DNA of 63,639 nt. Origin: Streptococcus moroccensis. GTDB lineage: Bacteria; Bacillota; Bacilli; Lactobacillales; Streptococcaceae. Under the pieces are notes generated by a model. It saw nothing but the letters and a program-made list of their open reading frames with translations, was not told the origin of the DNA and made no database searches. Location of the stretch: contig NZ_JAUSTM010000013.1 of the NCBI RefSeq assembly GCF_030812835.1, positions 1 to 63,639 of the forward strand. The letters run 5' to 3'. The position numbers were made by a program, and so were the translations under genes. This document shows, one piece after another, positions 1 through 10,342 of the stretch. Position 1 is the stretch's first letter. Every line of letters starts with the position of its first letter.

Positions 1-644
<644 letters not shown>

Positions 645-707
645 AAATGGAACTGCACGATCGTCTTATTTAGTTTTGAGTGGTTTTAGTAAACCAATTG
701 AAGATGT

Positions 708-780
708 GGGGCCTTAGCTCAGCTGGGAGAGCGCCTGCTTTGCACGCAGGAGGTCAGCGGTTCGATCCCGCTAGGCTCCA
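708..780 (+). tRNA. tRNA-Ala (TGC) in the 16S-23S spacer
   Basis: A 73-nt cloverleaf whose acceptor GGGGCCT pairs with AGGCTCC, discriminator A. The anticodon loop TTTGCAC gives TGC. It is the single tRNA of the 16S-23S spacer, as usual in streptococcal rrn operons. CCA is not encoded. Confidence 0.97.
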
Positions 781-935
781 TAGACAACGAAGTCTATAAA
801 ATAGGAGACCATTGAAAATTGAATATCTATATCAAATTCCACGATTCAAGAAATTGGATTGTAGAAAAGTAACAAGAAAATAAACCGAAACGCTGTAGTA
901 TTGAGTTTTTTAATATTATAAAGAATTAATTTAAA

Positions 936-3834
<2,899 letters not shown>

Positions 3835-4024
3835 GAGAATAAGTTAAGAGAACGTTAAGAAAAGCGTATGATTTCAGGAAATCCACGCAGAAGTCTCAGG
3901 ACTTCAAGAGGATTTATCTAAATCACTAGCTTTTTAGTTCGAATACAATTAAACAGTATTGACAGCATTTGGAAAACTTGTTATAGTATAGATATTCAAT
4001 TTTGAGTGGTTTCACTCAGCGATA

Positions 4025-4141
4025 GTTAAGCGATGATAGCCTAGGAGATACACCTGTACCCATGCCGAACACAGCAGTTAAGCCCTAGAACGCCTGAAGT
4101 AGTTGGGGGTTTCCCCCTGTGAGATACGGAAGTCGCTTAGC
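4025..4141 (+). rRNA. rrf: 5S ribosomal RNA
   Basis: A 117-nt 5S gene whose ends GTTAAGCGA and TCGCTTAGC form the terminal helix. The core CCATGCCGAACACAG and TTAAGCCCTAG are typical. It lies 190 nt after 23S and is followed within 6 nt by the tRNA cluster, so it is probably cotranscribed with the tRNAs. Confidence 0.97.
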
Positions 4142-4146
4142 GCATA

Positions 4147-4219
4147 GGGAGTTTAGCTCAGCTGGGAGAGCATCTGCCTTACAAGCAGAGGGTCAGCGGT
4201 TCGATCCCGTTAACTCCCA
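4147..4219 (+). tRNA. tRNA-Val (TAC)
   Basis: Acceptor GGGAGTT pairs with AACTCCC, and loop CTTACAA gives TAC. First of a 12-tRNA array behind 5S. Confidence 0.97.
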
Positions 4220-4228
4220 TTTTAATAA

Positions 4229-4299
4229 GCGGGTGTAGTTTAGTGGTAAAACTACAGCCTTCCAAGCTGTTGTCGCGAGTTCGATTCTCGTCACCCGCT
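4229..4299 (+). tRNA. tRNA-Gly (TCC)
   Basis: A 71-nt tRNA with acceptor GCGGGTG/CACCCGC, discriminator T and anticodon loop CTTCCAA (TCC). Confidence 0.97.
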
Positions 4300-4338
4300 T
4301 TGAACATAGTGTTCATATACCAAGCATATTTATGGCTT

Positions 4339-4412
<74 letters not shown>

Positions 4413-4433
4413 TTAACTGAATAAGTTAAAAAT

Positions 4434-4505
4434 GGTCCGTTGGTCAAGGGGTTAAGACACCGCCTTTTCACGGCGGTAACACGGGTTCGAATCCCGTACG
4501 GACTA
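4434..4505 (+). tRNA. tRNA-Glu (TTC)
   Basis: A 72-nt tRNA with acceptor GGTCCGT/ACGGACT, discriminator A and loop CTTTTCA (TTC). Confidence 0.97.
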
Positions 4506-4510
4506 TTTTA

Positions 4511-4600
4511 GGAGGATTACCCAAGTCCGGCTGAAGGGAACGGTCTTGAAAACCGTCAGGCGTGTAAAAGCGTGCGTGGGTTCGAATCCCACATCCTCCT
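4511..4600 (+). tRNA. tRNA-Ser (TGA)
   Basis: A 90-nt class II tRNA with a long variable arm, acceptor GGAGGAT/ATCCTCC and loop CTTGAAA (TGA). Confidence 0.97.
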
Positions 4601-4611
4601 TTTTTTATTAT

Positions 4612-4685
<74 letters not shown>

Positions 4686-4689
4686 TGTT

Positions 4690-4762
4690 GGCTCGGTAGC
4701 TCAGTTGGTAGAGCAATGGATTGAAGCTCCATGTGTCGGCGGTTCGATTCCGTCTCGCGCCA
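4690..4762 (+). tRNA. tRNA-Phe (GAA)
   Basis: Loop TTGAAGC gives GAA. Acceptor GGCTCGG pairs with TCGCGCC except for a T-C mismatch at the fourth pair. I believe this mismatch also occurs in other streptococcal tRNA-Phe genes, so it is probably not damage. Confidence 0.95.
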
Positions 4763-4780
4763 TATTAATTTAATAATTCT

Positions 4781-4861
4781 GGAGAGATAGCGAAGAGGCT
4801 AAACGCGGCGGACTGTAAATCCGCTCCTTCGGGTTCGGGGGTTCGAATCCCTCTCTCTCCA
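4781..4861 (+). tRNA. tRNA-Tyr (GTA)
   Basis: An 81-nt class II tRNA with acceptor GGAGAGA/TCTCTCC, loop CTGTAAA (GTA) and a long variable arm. Confidence 0.97.
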
Positions 4862-4868
4862 TACCTTT

Positions 4869-4939
4869 ACGGGCATAGTTTAAAGGTAGAACTAAGGTCT
4901 CCAAAACCTTCAGTGTGGGTTCAATTCCTACTGCCCGTG
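4869..4939 (+). tRNA. tRNA-Trp (CCA)
   Basis: Acceptor ACGGGCA/TGCCCGT, discriminator G, loop CTCCAAA (CCA). Confidence 0.96.
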
Positions 4940-4948
4940 TAATAATAT

Positions 4949-5022
4949 GGCGGGTGTGGTGAAGTGGTTAACACATCAGATTGTGGCTCTGACATTCGTG
5001 GGTTCGATTCCCATCACTCGCC
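4949..5022 (+). tRNA. tRNA-His (GTG)
   Basis: Loop TTGTGGC gives GTG. The extra 5' G (G-1) faces C73, the hallmark of tRNA-His. The acceptor is GCGGGTG/CACTCGC. Confidence 0.95.
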
Positions 5023-5033
5023 TATTTTATTTA

Positions 5034-5105
5034 TGGGGTATAGCCAAGCGGTAAGGCAAGGGACTTTGACTCCCTCATGCGTTGGTTCGAATCCAGCTAC
5101 CCCAG
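5034..5105 (+). tRNA. tRNA-Gln (TTG)
   Basis: Acceptor TGGGGTA/TACCCCA, discriminator G, loop CTTTGAC (TTG). Confidence 0.96.
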
Positions 5106-5115
5106 TAATCATTGT

Positions 5116-5199
5116 GCCGGCGTGGCGGAATTGGCAGACGCGCTGGACTCAAAATCCAGTGTCCTCACGGACGTGCCGGTTCGACCCCGGCCGCCGGTA
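5116..5199 (+). tRNA. tRNA-Leu (CAA)
   Basis: An 84-nt class II tRNA with loop CTCAAAA (CAA) and acceptor GCCGGCG/CGCCGGT. Last tRNA of the array. Confidence 0.96.
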
Positions 5200-5214
5200 T
5201 CGCATAATGTAGTT

Positions 5215-5252
5215 GAAAAGACAAGGCCTAACTAACCTTGTCTTTTCTCTTT
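5215..5252 (+). terminator. terminator of the rRNA-tRNA operon
   Basis: GAAAAGACAAGG (5215-5226) and CCTTGTCTTTTC (5236-5247) form a perfect 12-bp stem with a T-rich tail, 16 nt after tRNA-Leu. From here to about 5500 I see no gene, only AT-rich sequence. Confidence 0.85.
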
Positions 5253-5515
5253 GTCGACTTTTAGGCTAGTTTTCAACTGTTGTGGGTTGGTGAATATTGA
5301 AGTTAGGAGGACTACATAGGTTCACATTTTTGTAACGACTAAAGGTATGTCGGATATCTGGATCCAATCCTGAGGGTGTGCATTAATTAGTTGTGGGATA
5401 GCTTTTCGAAAATATTACATATAATGAAATTTTATAGTCATCAAAATGATACTATTGTCATATAACGCTTTCAATACTTGATATATTAGCTTTTTTTATG
5501 TCATACTACACTAAC

Positions 5516-5555
5516 CTTAAAAGAATCTTAAACTTTTTCTTAAAATTACCTTAAA
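5516..5555 (+). promoter_or_regulatory. two tandem CTTAAA-N5-CTTAAA boxes (CiaR-like, reverse orientation)
   Basis: CTTAAA occurs at 5516, 5527, 5539 and 5550, giving two perfect CTTAAA-N5-CTTAAA pairs (5516-5532 and 5539-5555). The repeats recur every 11-12 nt, on one face of the helix, and end 5 nt before the -35 box. Read on the minus strand each pair is TTTAAG-N5-TTTAAG, which fits the streptococcal CiaR consensus as I recall it (NTTAAG-N5-WTTAAG). CovR or another OmpR-type regulator is an alternative. Confidence 0.65.
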
Positions 5556-5560
5556 AATGA

Positions 5561-5589
5561 TTGACATTTATTCAGGTGTGTTATATACT
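5561..5589 (+). promoter_or_regulatory. sigma-A promoter of the LPKTS protein/sortase operon
   Basis: TTGACA (5561-5566) and TATACT (5584-5589) are separated by 17 nt, a near-consensus promoter about 45 nt upstream of the start codon at 5639. Confidence 0.85.
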
Positions 5590-5638
5590 ATAATCAATCC
5601 CGATGGGAAAAAAATAAAATTTTAGGAGATTTTTTAAA

Positions 5639-6073
5639 ATGAAAAAATCAGTTCTTATGCTTGCTTTGGCAGGTTTGTTGGTAGCTCCAACTGCAGTTCT
5701 TGCTGGTGAAGTTGGCTCTTATGTTGATGGTTCTTTAATTGTGGAAAAAGATTTAACATCTGATGAAGATCAAGAGCGTAACCGTACTGAAGAGCATGAT
5801 CCAGTATTTATCGTTGATAATGAAGGTGGTAAAACTGATAATCGTGGAGCTGCTCCAGTTGGACCAGATGGAAAACCTCTTCCACGTGTAAACATCGATG
5901 TTCCTTTCGGTGAGCCTACTCCATTCTCTCCAGCTGAAGAAACTCCAGCTCCAGAAGTTAAAGAAGAAACTAAAGCTTCTGAAGACAAAAAAGCTGAAGG
6001 CGCTAAAGAAGTTAAAGCTGCTGCAACTAAAACTGGTTCAAAAGCACTTCCAAAAACATCTGCAGCTAAATAA
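5639..6073 (+). CDS. small secreted protein ending in an LPKTS motif, putative sortase B partner
   Basis: A 144-residue protein of no family I recognise. Residues 1-22 are a signal peptide (two Lys, hydrophobic core, likely cut after AVLA). The mature part is acidic up to about residue 100, then Lys/Ala/Glu-rich. It ends SKALPKTSAAK: LPKTS sits at 137-141, only three residues from the C-terminus, with no hydrophobic segment or positive tail. A classical LPXTG substrate has both, so anchoring by housekeeping sortase A is doubtful. The next gene is a class B sortase, which suggests substrate-enzyme pairing or a decoy/adaptor role; this is inference. AGGAG lies 10 nt before ATG. Expression is probably controlled by the tandem boxes at 5516-5555. 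Confidence 0.85.
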   Translation: MKKSVLMLALAGLLVAPTAVLAGEVGSYVDGSLIVEKDLTSDEDQERNRTEEHDPVFIVDNEGGKTDNRGAAPVGPDGKPLPRVNIDVPFGEPTPFSPAEETPAPEVKEETKASEDKKAEGAKEVKAAATKTGSKALPKTSAAK

Positions 6074-6089
6074 TTTAGTTTGCTAAATG

Positions 6090-6116
6090 AAAAGTTGCCT
6101 TCGGGCAACTTTTTCT
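6090..6116 (+). terminator. terminator or attenuator between the LPKTS protein and the sortase
   Basis: AAAAGTTGCC-TTCG-GGCAACTTTT (6090-6113) is a 10-bp stem with a stable UUCG loop, followed by a T-rich run. It lies between the two genes, so the small secreted protein should be made in excess over the sortase. Confidence 0.85.
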
Positions 6117-6134
6117 ATTTTTAGAGGAGAAATC

Positions 6135-6932
6135 ATGACAAACAAAAAATTGTGGTCAAGACTTATAGCTCTCGTGACTGTTGCCCTTTTATTTTTAGCA
6201 GGTTGTGGAAATAAGGAAGCTGAGAAAGCTGAAAAAACAACAACACCGCTTCAGATTGAATCGACTTACACAGTTAGTGATGAGGAAAAAGCAGAACGTC
6301 AGGCTCAGTTTGAAAGCTTAAAAGCGATAAATAGTGAAGCTGTTGCCTATATTTATGCTCCGGGTACCTTGCTAGATGAACCTGTTGTTCAGACGACAGA
6401 CAATGCTACCTACCTCGACAAAACCTTTGAGGGTGGCTATGAGCCATATATGGGGACTGTCTTTATGGATATGGATAATGCGGCTGACTTTAGTGATAAT
6501 CTCACCTGGCTATTTGGTCATGCTCGTGGTAGCACGGTTCCTGATCACCGGATGTTCAATGATGTCAACTATTATGATGATCAGGCCTTCTTTGATGAGC
6601 ATCCTTATGTGGTGGTTCAAACCCCTGAGAGAAACTATTATTATGAAGCAGCCTTCTTGATTATCGTTCCTGAGACGACAGCTTACTACCGGACAGAGTT
6701 TGATAGTGATGAGCAGTTTGCTCAGCAGTTAACGGAAGTGAGTGAGCAGGCCCACACGAAGAATGCTACTATCAAAATCTCTGAGTCAGATAAGTACTTG
6801 GTCTTGTCAACCTGTCGTGAGGATGATGAAACGATTCGTTCGAACCTATACTTGCGTCAAATTCCTGATTCTGAGTTGACAGAATTCTTGGCTGAGAATG
6901 AAGGGAAATTGGCTTACACGCCAACCCGTTAA
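6135..6932 (+). CDS. lipoprotein class B sortase
   Basis: A 265-residue sortase-fold transpeptidase, predicted on the outer face of the membrane. Residues 1-23 are a signal peptide with lipobox LAGC (lipidated C24), so it is lipid-anchored rather than held by an N-terminal TM helix as most class B sortases are. The catalytic triad is visible: H129 in LFGHARG, C227 in LVLSTC, R235 eight residues later. I chose ATG 6135 (AGAGGAG 8-10 nt upstream) because an in-frame start at 6087 would place the terminator hairpin inside the coding region. Class B sortases usually recognise NPQTN-like signals; the natural candidate substrate here is the upstream LPKTS protein. There is no pilus or heme-uptake locus nearby, which leaves its job open. 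Confidence 0.9.
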   Translation: MTNKKLWSRLIALVTVALLFLAGCGNKEAEKAEKTTTPLQIESTYTVSDEEKAERQAQFESLKAINSEAVAYIYAPGTLLDEPVVQTTDNATYLDKTFEGGYEPYMGTVFMDMDNAADFSDNLTWLFGHARGSTVPDHRMFNDVNYYDDQAFFDEHPYVVVQTPERNYYYEAAFLIIVPETTAYYRTEFDSDEQFAQQLTEVSEQAHTKNATIKISESDKYLVLSTCREDDETIRSNLYLRQIPDSELTEFLAENEGKLAYTPTR

Positions 6933-6937
6933 TAAAT

Positions 6938-6968
6938 AAAAAGAAGTTGGGAGTCCAGCTTCTTTTTT
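6938..6968 (+). terminator. terminator after the sortase gene
   Basis: AAAAAGAAGTTGG...CCAGCTTCTTTTTT forms a stem with one G-T pair and a T tract. Confidence 0.85.
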
Positions 6969-7060
6969 GCTTATTTTAAAAGTAGGGCTATTTGTGTAGG
7001 TGCGTGTCCCATTTGGTCTGAAAAGATAGTATAATAGAGACAGATGAAAAGGAGGATACT

Positions 7061-7531
7061 ATGGCTAAGTTTGGTTTTTTAGAGGTGTTGGATGAGCTGT
7101 TAGAGCAGCGTTTCACTTATGACTACGAGATTAACTGGGATAAGAAGAATCATGCGGTGGAACTTGGTTTTGTGCTTGAGGTGCAAAATGCGTCTGCTGT
7201 GCAGACGGTGGATGCGGATGGGGAACTGTCTGATCAGGATATTCTTTTTGAAGATGTGTTGGTCTTTTATAACCCAGAGAAAAGCAAGATTGACGTGGAT
7301 GACTACCTGGTTGCTCTGCCTTATGAGCCGAAAAAAGGCCTCTCACGAGAGTTTTTGACCTATCTGGTTCAGTTCCTAGATGAGACTGCAGAACGTGGTC
7401 TGGATGATTTGATGGACTTTCTGGCTGATCCTGAGGCTGAGGCATTTGCTATTGTCTGGGACAAGGAGGCTTTTGAGGCTGGCTTAGAGAAGCTAGAGGA
7501 GTCTACTTTTTACCCCTATCCGAGGTATTAG
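7061..7531 (+). CDS. DUF3013 family protein
   Basis: A 156-residue acidic cytosolic protein without signal peptide or membrane segments. It starts MAKFGFLEVLDELLEQRFTY, has a central beta-rich part with VLVFYNPEKSKID, and ends TFYPYPRY. I recognise it as the streptococcal DUF3013 family, which often lies upstream of prmA as here; its function is unknown. AAAGGAGG precedes the ATG and TATAAT lies near 7029-7034, so a promoter is directly upstream. The Nudix gene follows after one base. Confidence 0.85.
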   Translation: MAKFGFLEVLDELLEQRFTYDYEINWDKKNHAVELGFVLEVQNASAVQTVDADGELSDQDILFEDVLVFYNPEKSKIDVDDYLVALPYEPKKGLSREFLTYLVQFLDETAERGLDDLMDFLADPEAEAFAIVWDKEAFEAGLEKLEESTFYPYPRY

Positions 7532-7532
7532 G

Positions 7533-7955
7533 ATGTTAGATAAACGGTTTTCTTTTTCAGGGGTGAAGCTGGCGCTTTTTTGTGAGGGTCAGGTCTTGAC
7601 GATTTTGAGAGATGATATAAAGAGCATTCCTTTTCCGAATTTTTGGGACCTGCCAGGTGGTGGCCGTGAGGAGAATGAGACGCCTTTTGAGTGTGTGGCT
7701 CGTGAGGTTTATGAGGAACTTAACATAAGGCTGAGTCCGGAGCAAATTGCTTGGGTTAAGGCCTATCAGGGAGTGGTCGATCCTGATCAGACCTCGGTTT
7801 TTATGGTTGGTGAGTTAGCTCGGTCGGAGCATGAGGCGATAAGATTCGGCGATGAAGGGCAGGGGTACAGGCTCATGCCTGTTGACGATTTTTTGACCGA
7901 CAAGCAGGTGATTCCGCAGTTGCAGGAGCGGTTATGGGATTATGTAAGGGATTAA
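7533..7955 (+). CDS. Nudix hydrolase
   Basis: A 140-residue pyrophosphohydrolase of the Nudix family. The Nudix box is complete at about residues 42-64: GGGREENE...REVYEELNI, matching GX5EX7REUXEEXGU except that N replaces the last G. It would bind a divalent metal and cleave a nucleoside-diphosphate-linked substrate; the substrate cannot be deduced. The preceding W-DLPGG is typical of MutT-like members. It starts 1 nt after the DUF3013 stop, so the two are cotranscribed and probably translationally coupled. Confidence 0.9.
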   Translation: MLDKRFSFSGVKLALFCEGQVLTILRDDIKSIPFPNFWDLPGGGREENETPFECVAREVYEELNIRLSPEQIAWVKAYQGVVDPDQTSVFMVGELARSEHEAIRFGDEGQGYRLMPVDDFLTDKQVIPQLQERLWDYVRD

Positions 7956-8002
7956 TACAGTAGTTATTCGACTAGCGTGTGATGAAAGGGACGAATGATA
8001 AG

Positions 8003-8956
8003 ATGAACAACTGGCAAGAATTAACCATCACCATCAACCGTGAGGCGGAAGAGATGGTGAGCAACTTATTGATTGAGACAGGAAGTCAGGGTGTGGCCAT
8101 TAGCGACACGGCAGACTACCTGGATAAGGAAGACCATTTCGGAGAGATTGTACCGGAAGTGGCACAGTCTGACCGGATCGCAGTGACTGCCTATTACCCT
8201 GATACGGTGGCTATTGATGTGGTCAAAGCAGAGCTGGAGACAGGTCTGAAACAACTCGCTGAGTTTGGAGTGGACGCTGGGGATATCCAGATTTTCAGCC
8301 AGGAATTGGCCGAGGAAGATTGGGCGGACAACTGGAAGAAATACTACGAGCCTACTCGGATTACTCATGACTTGACCATTGTGCCAAGCTGGACAGACTA
8401 TGAAGCAGGAGCGGGTGAGAACATCATCAAACTAGACCCAGGCATGGCCTTTGGGACAGGGACCCACCCGACGACCAAGATGAGTCTTTTTGCCCTGTCA
8501 CAAGTCTTGCGTGGTGGAGAGACCGTGATTGATGTGGGGACTGGTTCGGGGGTCCTTTCGATCGCTAGCTCACTCCTCGGGGCAAAAGAAATTTTTGCCT
8601 ATGATTTGGACGATGTGGCGGTGCGCGTGGCTCAAGAAAATATTGAGCTCAACCACAATATGGACAACATCCATGTGGCAGCAGGCGACCTTCTAAAAGG
8701 TGTGGACCATGAAGCGGATGTCATCGTGGCCAATATCTTGGCAGATATTCTCATTCATCTGACAGAAGACGCCTACCGATTGGTCAAGGACGAAGGTTAC
8801 CTGATCATGTCGGGTATTATCTCTGAAAAATGGGATATGGTCCGTTTGGCAGCTGAAAGTGCAGGCTTTTTCCTCGAGACCCATATGATCCAGGGCGAGT
8901 GGAATTGCTGCGTCTTTAAGAAGACGGATGACCGTTCCGGTGTGATTGGAGGCTAG
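8003..8956 (+). CDS. prmA: ribosomal protein L11 methyltransferase PrmA
   Basis: A 317-residue SAM-dependent methyltransferase that trimethylates ribosomal protein L11. The middle of the protein carries the family segment [14 protein letters not shown] and the SAM-binding loop [13 protein letters not shown]. The later [10 protein letters not shown] matches the catalytic N-ILA motif. I start it at MNNWQELTI (8003), because known streptococcal PrmA proteins begin with xWQE at that point and the length then equals the family norm. An in-frame ATG at 7979 would add eight unsupported residues. rsmE follows without a gap, the usual order in Firmicutes. Confidence 0.93.
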   Translation: MNNWQELTITINREAEEMVSNLLIETGSQGVAISDTADYLDKEDHFGEIVPEVAQSDRIAVTAYYPDTVAIDVVKAELETGLKQLAEFGVDAGDIQIFSQELAEEDWADNWKKYYEPTRITHDLTIVPSWTDYEAGAGENIIKLDPGMAFGTGTHPTTKMSLFALSQVLRGGETVIDVGTGSGVLSIASSLLGAKEIFAYDLDDVAVRVAQENIELNHNMDNIHVAAGDLLKGVDHEADVIVANILADILIHLTEDAYRLVKDEGYLIMSGIISEKWDMVRLAAESAGFFLETHMIQGEWNCCVFKKTDDRSGVIGG

Positions 8957-9706
8957 ATGCAACAGTATTTTGTAAAAGGCAACGCAGAAAATCCAGTGAC
9001 CATCACCGATAAGGAAACGGCCAAGCACATGTTTTCGGTCATGCGCTTGGCAGCAGGCGATGAAGTGGTCTTGGTCTTTGATGACGGGGTGAAACGCCTG
9101 GCGCGTGTCCTTTCTAGTCAAGACCAGCAGTTTGAACTGGTCGAAAACTTGGCAGAAAATGTCGAGATGCCTGTCGAGGTGACCATCGCTTCAGGCTTTC
9201 CAAAAGGGGACAAGCTGGAACTCATCAGTCAAAAAGCGACTGAACTGGGTGCATCGGCTATCTGGGCCTATCCTGCTGACTGGTCTGTGGTCAAGTGGGA
9301 CGGCAAGAAGTTGGCTAAAAAAGAGGACAAGCTGGCTAAGATTGTCTTGGGGGCTGCAGAGCAGTCAAAACGCAACCGTGTGCCTGAAGTCAAACTCTTT
9401 GACACTAAAAAAGACCTGCTAGCTCGCTTAGCAGACTTTGACAAGATATTTATTGCCTATGAGGAAACAGCTAAGGCAGGAGAACGCTCTGCGCTGGCTC
9501 AGGAGCTGGCCCAGATCACACCGGGCCAAAAACTCCTCTTTGTATTTGGGCCAGAAGGTGGGATTTCACCACAGGAAATTGAATCCTTCGAGGCGGCTGG
9601 TGGGATTAAAGTGGGCCTTGGCCCTCGGATTATGCGGACAGAAACAGCTCCTCTTTATGCCCTATCAGCAGTGAGTTATGCTTTGGAACTAGCTGATCAT
9701 GATTGA
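8957..9706 (+). CDS. rsmE: 16S rRNA m3U1498 methyltransferase RsmE
   Basis: A 249-residue SPOUT-class methyltransferase that modifies U1498 of 16S rRNA. The N-terminal PUA-like domain begins MQQYFVKGN. The C-terminal knot has FGPEGGIS (about 195-202) and LGPRIMRTETA (about 222-232), both family signatures. Its ATG directly abuts the prmA stop codon, so the two are translationally coupled. Confidence 0.93.
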   Translation: MQQYFVKGNAENPVTITDKETAKHMFSVMRLAAGDEVVLVFDDGVKRLARVLSSQDQQFELVENLAENVEMPVEVTIASGFPKGDKLELISQKATELGASAIWAYPADWSVVKWDGKKLAKKEDKLAKIVLGAAEQSKRNRVPEVKLFDTKKDLLARLADFDKIFIAYEETAKAGERSALAQELAQITPGQKLLFVFGPEGGISPQEIESFEAAGGIKVGLGPRIMRTETAPLYALSAVSYALELADHD

Positions 9707-10083
9707 GAGAGTGGGATAGAAGTCATGATTTCAAAGAAATTGACTTCCCCTCGCTTTTGCAGTTTTTCGGTTCAGGCTGAGAAGGTCTATCCCCAGACCT
9801 TCTCACTCCCACCCCCGCATAGCTCAAACAGTCAGAAAGTGACTGTTTGAGGTTGGAAATAGTGGAAACGGCGTTTCCCTCTTTTGTTAGGGCTATAATA
9901 GCTGATTAAATCGGCGACTTAGAGCCCACTCAGCAGTGGCTCATCGGTGCTAAAGCATCTAATGACCTGTGCAGGGGTAACACTAAAACTGGCATAGCCA
10001 GTGAGTGTTACTCCCAACCACTGCGTCTTGTTTAACTGATGATAAATGATTAGGAGGCTGGGACTTGTCCCAGCTTCTTTTTT
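9707..10083 (+). repeat. multi-hairpin streptococcal intergenic repeat element
   Basis: This 377-nt interval has no gene but at least six strong hairpins: GAAGGTCT/AGACCTTC (9781-9802), CTCAAACAGTCA/TGACTGTTTGAG (9823-9851, 12 bp), GGAAAC/GTTTCC (9864-9878), GGGCT/AGCCC enclosing GCTGAT/ATCGGC (9890-9927), GTAACACT/AGTGTTAC enclosing ACTGGC/GCCAGT (9977-10011), and a terminal GGGAC/GTCCC terminator. The core from ACCCCCGCA (9811) to ACTGCG (10025) can be closed by CGCA/TGCG. Landmarks (GAGTGGGA..GAAGTC, CCCCCGCA, GAGCCCACT, CCACTGCGTCTT) match an intergenic repeat I recall from several streptococci. A related core lies at 55496-55560. Confidence 0.7.
10053..10083 (+). terminator. GGGAC/GTCCC-type terminator
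   Basis: GGCTGGGAC-TT-GTCCCAGC with a seven-T tail. It closes the repeat element and would end transcription from prmA-rsmE. Similar stems end copZ (20859) and the UPF0340 gene (63201). Confidence 0.85.
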
Positions 10084-10103
10084 TGAAGCGTTTTTGTCAG
10101 AAG

Positions 10104-10230
10104 TTTTCCACAGGTTGTGGAAAATCAGTGAAAATTTGACTTGAAAAATTTGGAAAACAAGCGGTTATAAGTCTAAAATGAGGTTTTGTTTTCCACATTA
10201 GAACGTATTTATCCACAAAACTGTGGATAA
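10104..10230. promoter_or_regulatory. cluster of five perfect DnaA boxes upstream of rel
   Basis: TTTTCCACA (10104-10112), TGTGGAAAA (10116-10124), TTTTCCACA (10189-10197), TTATCCACA (10209-10217) and TGTGGATAA (10222-10230) all match TTWTCCACA on one strand or the other. They form two inverted pairs plus one single box in 127 bp. No dnaA, dnaN or other origin gene is near. The likely role is a DnaA-binding cluster that titrates DnaA or regulates rel. Confidence 0.75.
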
Positions 10231-10342
10231 GTCTGTGTACACAAGAAGATTTTGGCTGTATCAGTTGAAAAAAGCAGGCCGCTCTGCTATTTTTCCAAAA
10301 AAATGGTAAAATAAGAACAAGATTTCAAGGAGATGTGCGGGT

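Noticed and set aside
5898..6086. Lys/Leu-rich frame overlapping the LPKTS protein
   Set aside because: It is a frame-shifted reading of the Lys/Ala/Glu repeat region of the real gene and has no ribosome site.
6087..6134. Longer start for the sortase
   Set aside because: It would translate through the terminator stem at 6090-6113 and put residues before a proper lipoprotein signal peptide.
8693..9121. 142-codon minus-strand frame over prmA-rsmE
   Set aside because: It is antisense to two well-identified genes and has no ribosome site or family match.
10104..10342. Replication origin
   Set aside because: There are five DnaA boxes, but no dnaA, dnaN or other origin gene; streptococcal oriC lies at dnaA. 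Kept as a DnaA-box cluster only.
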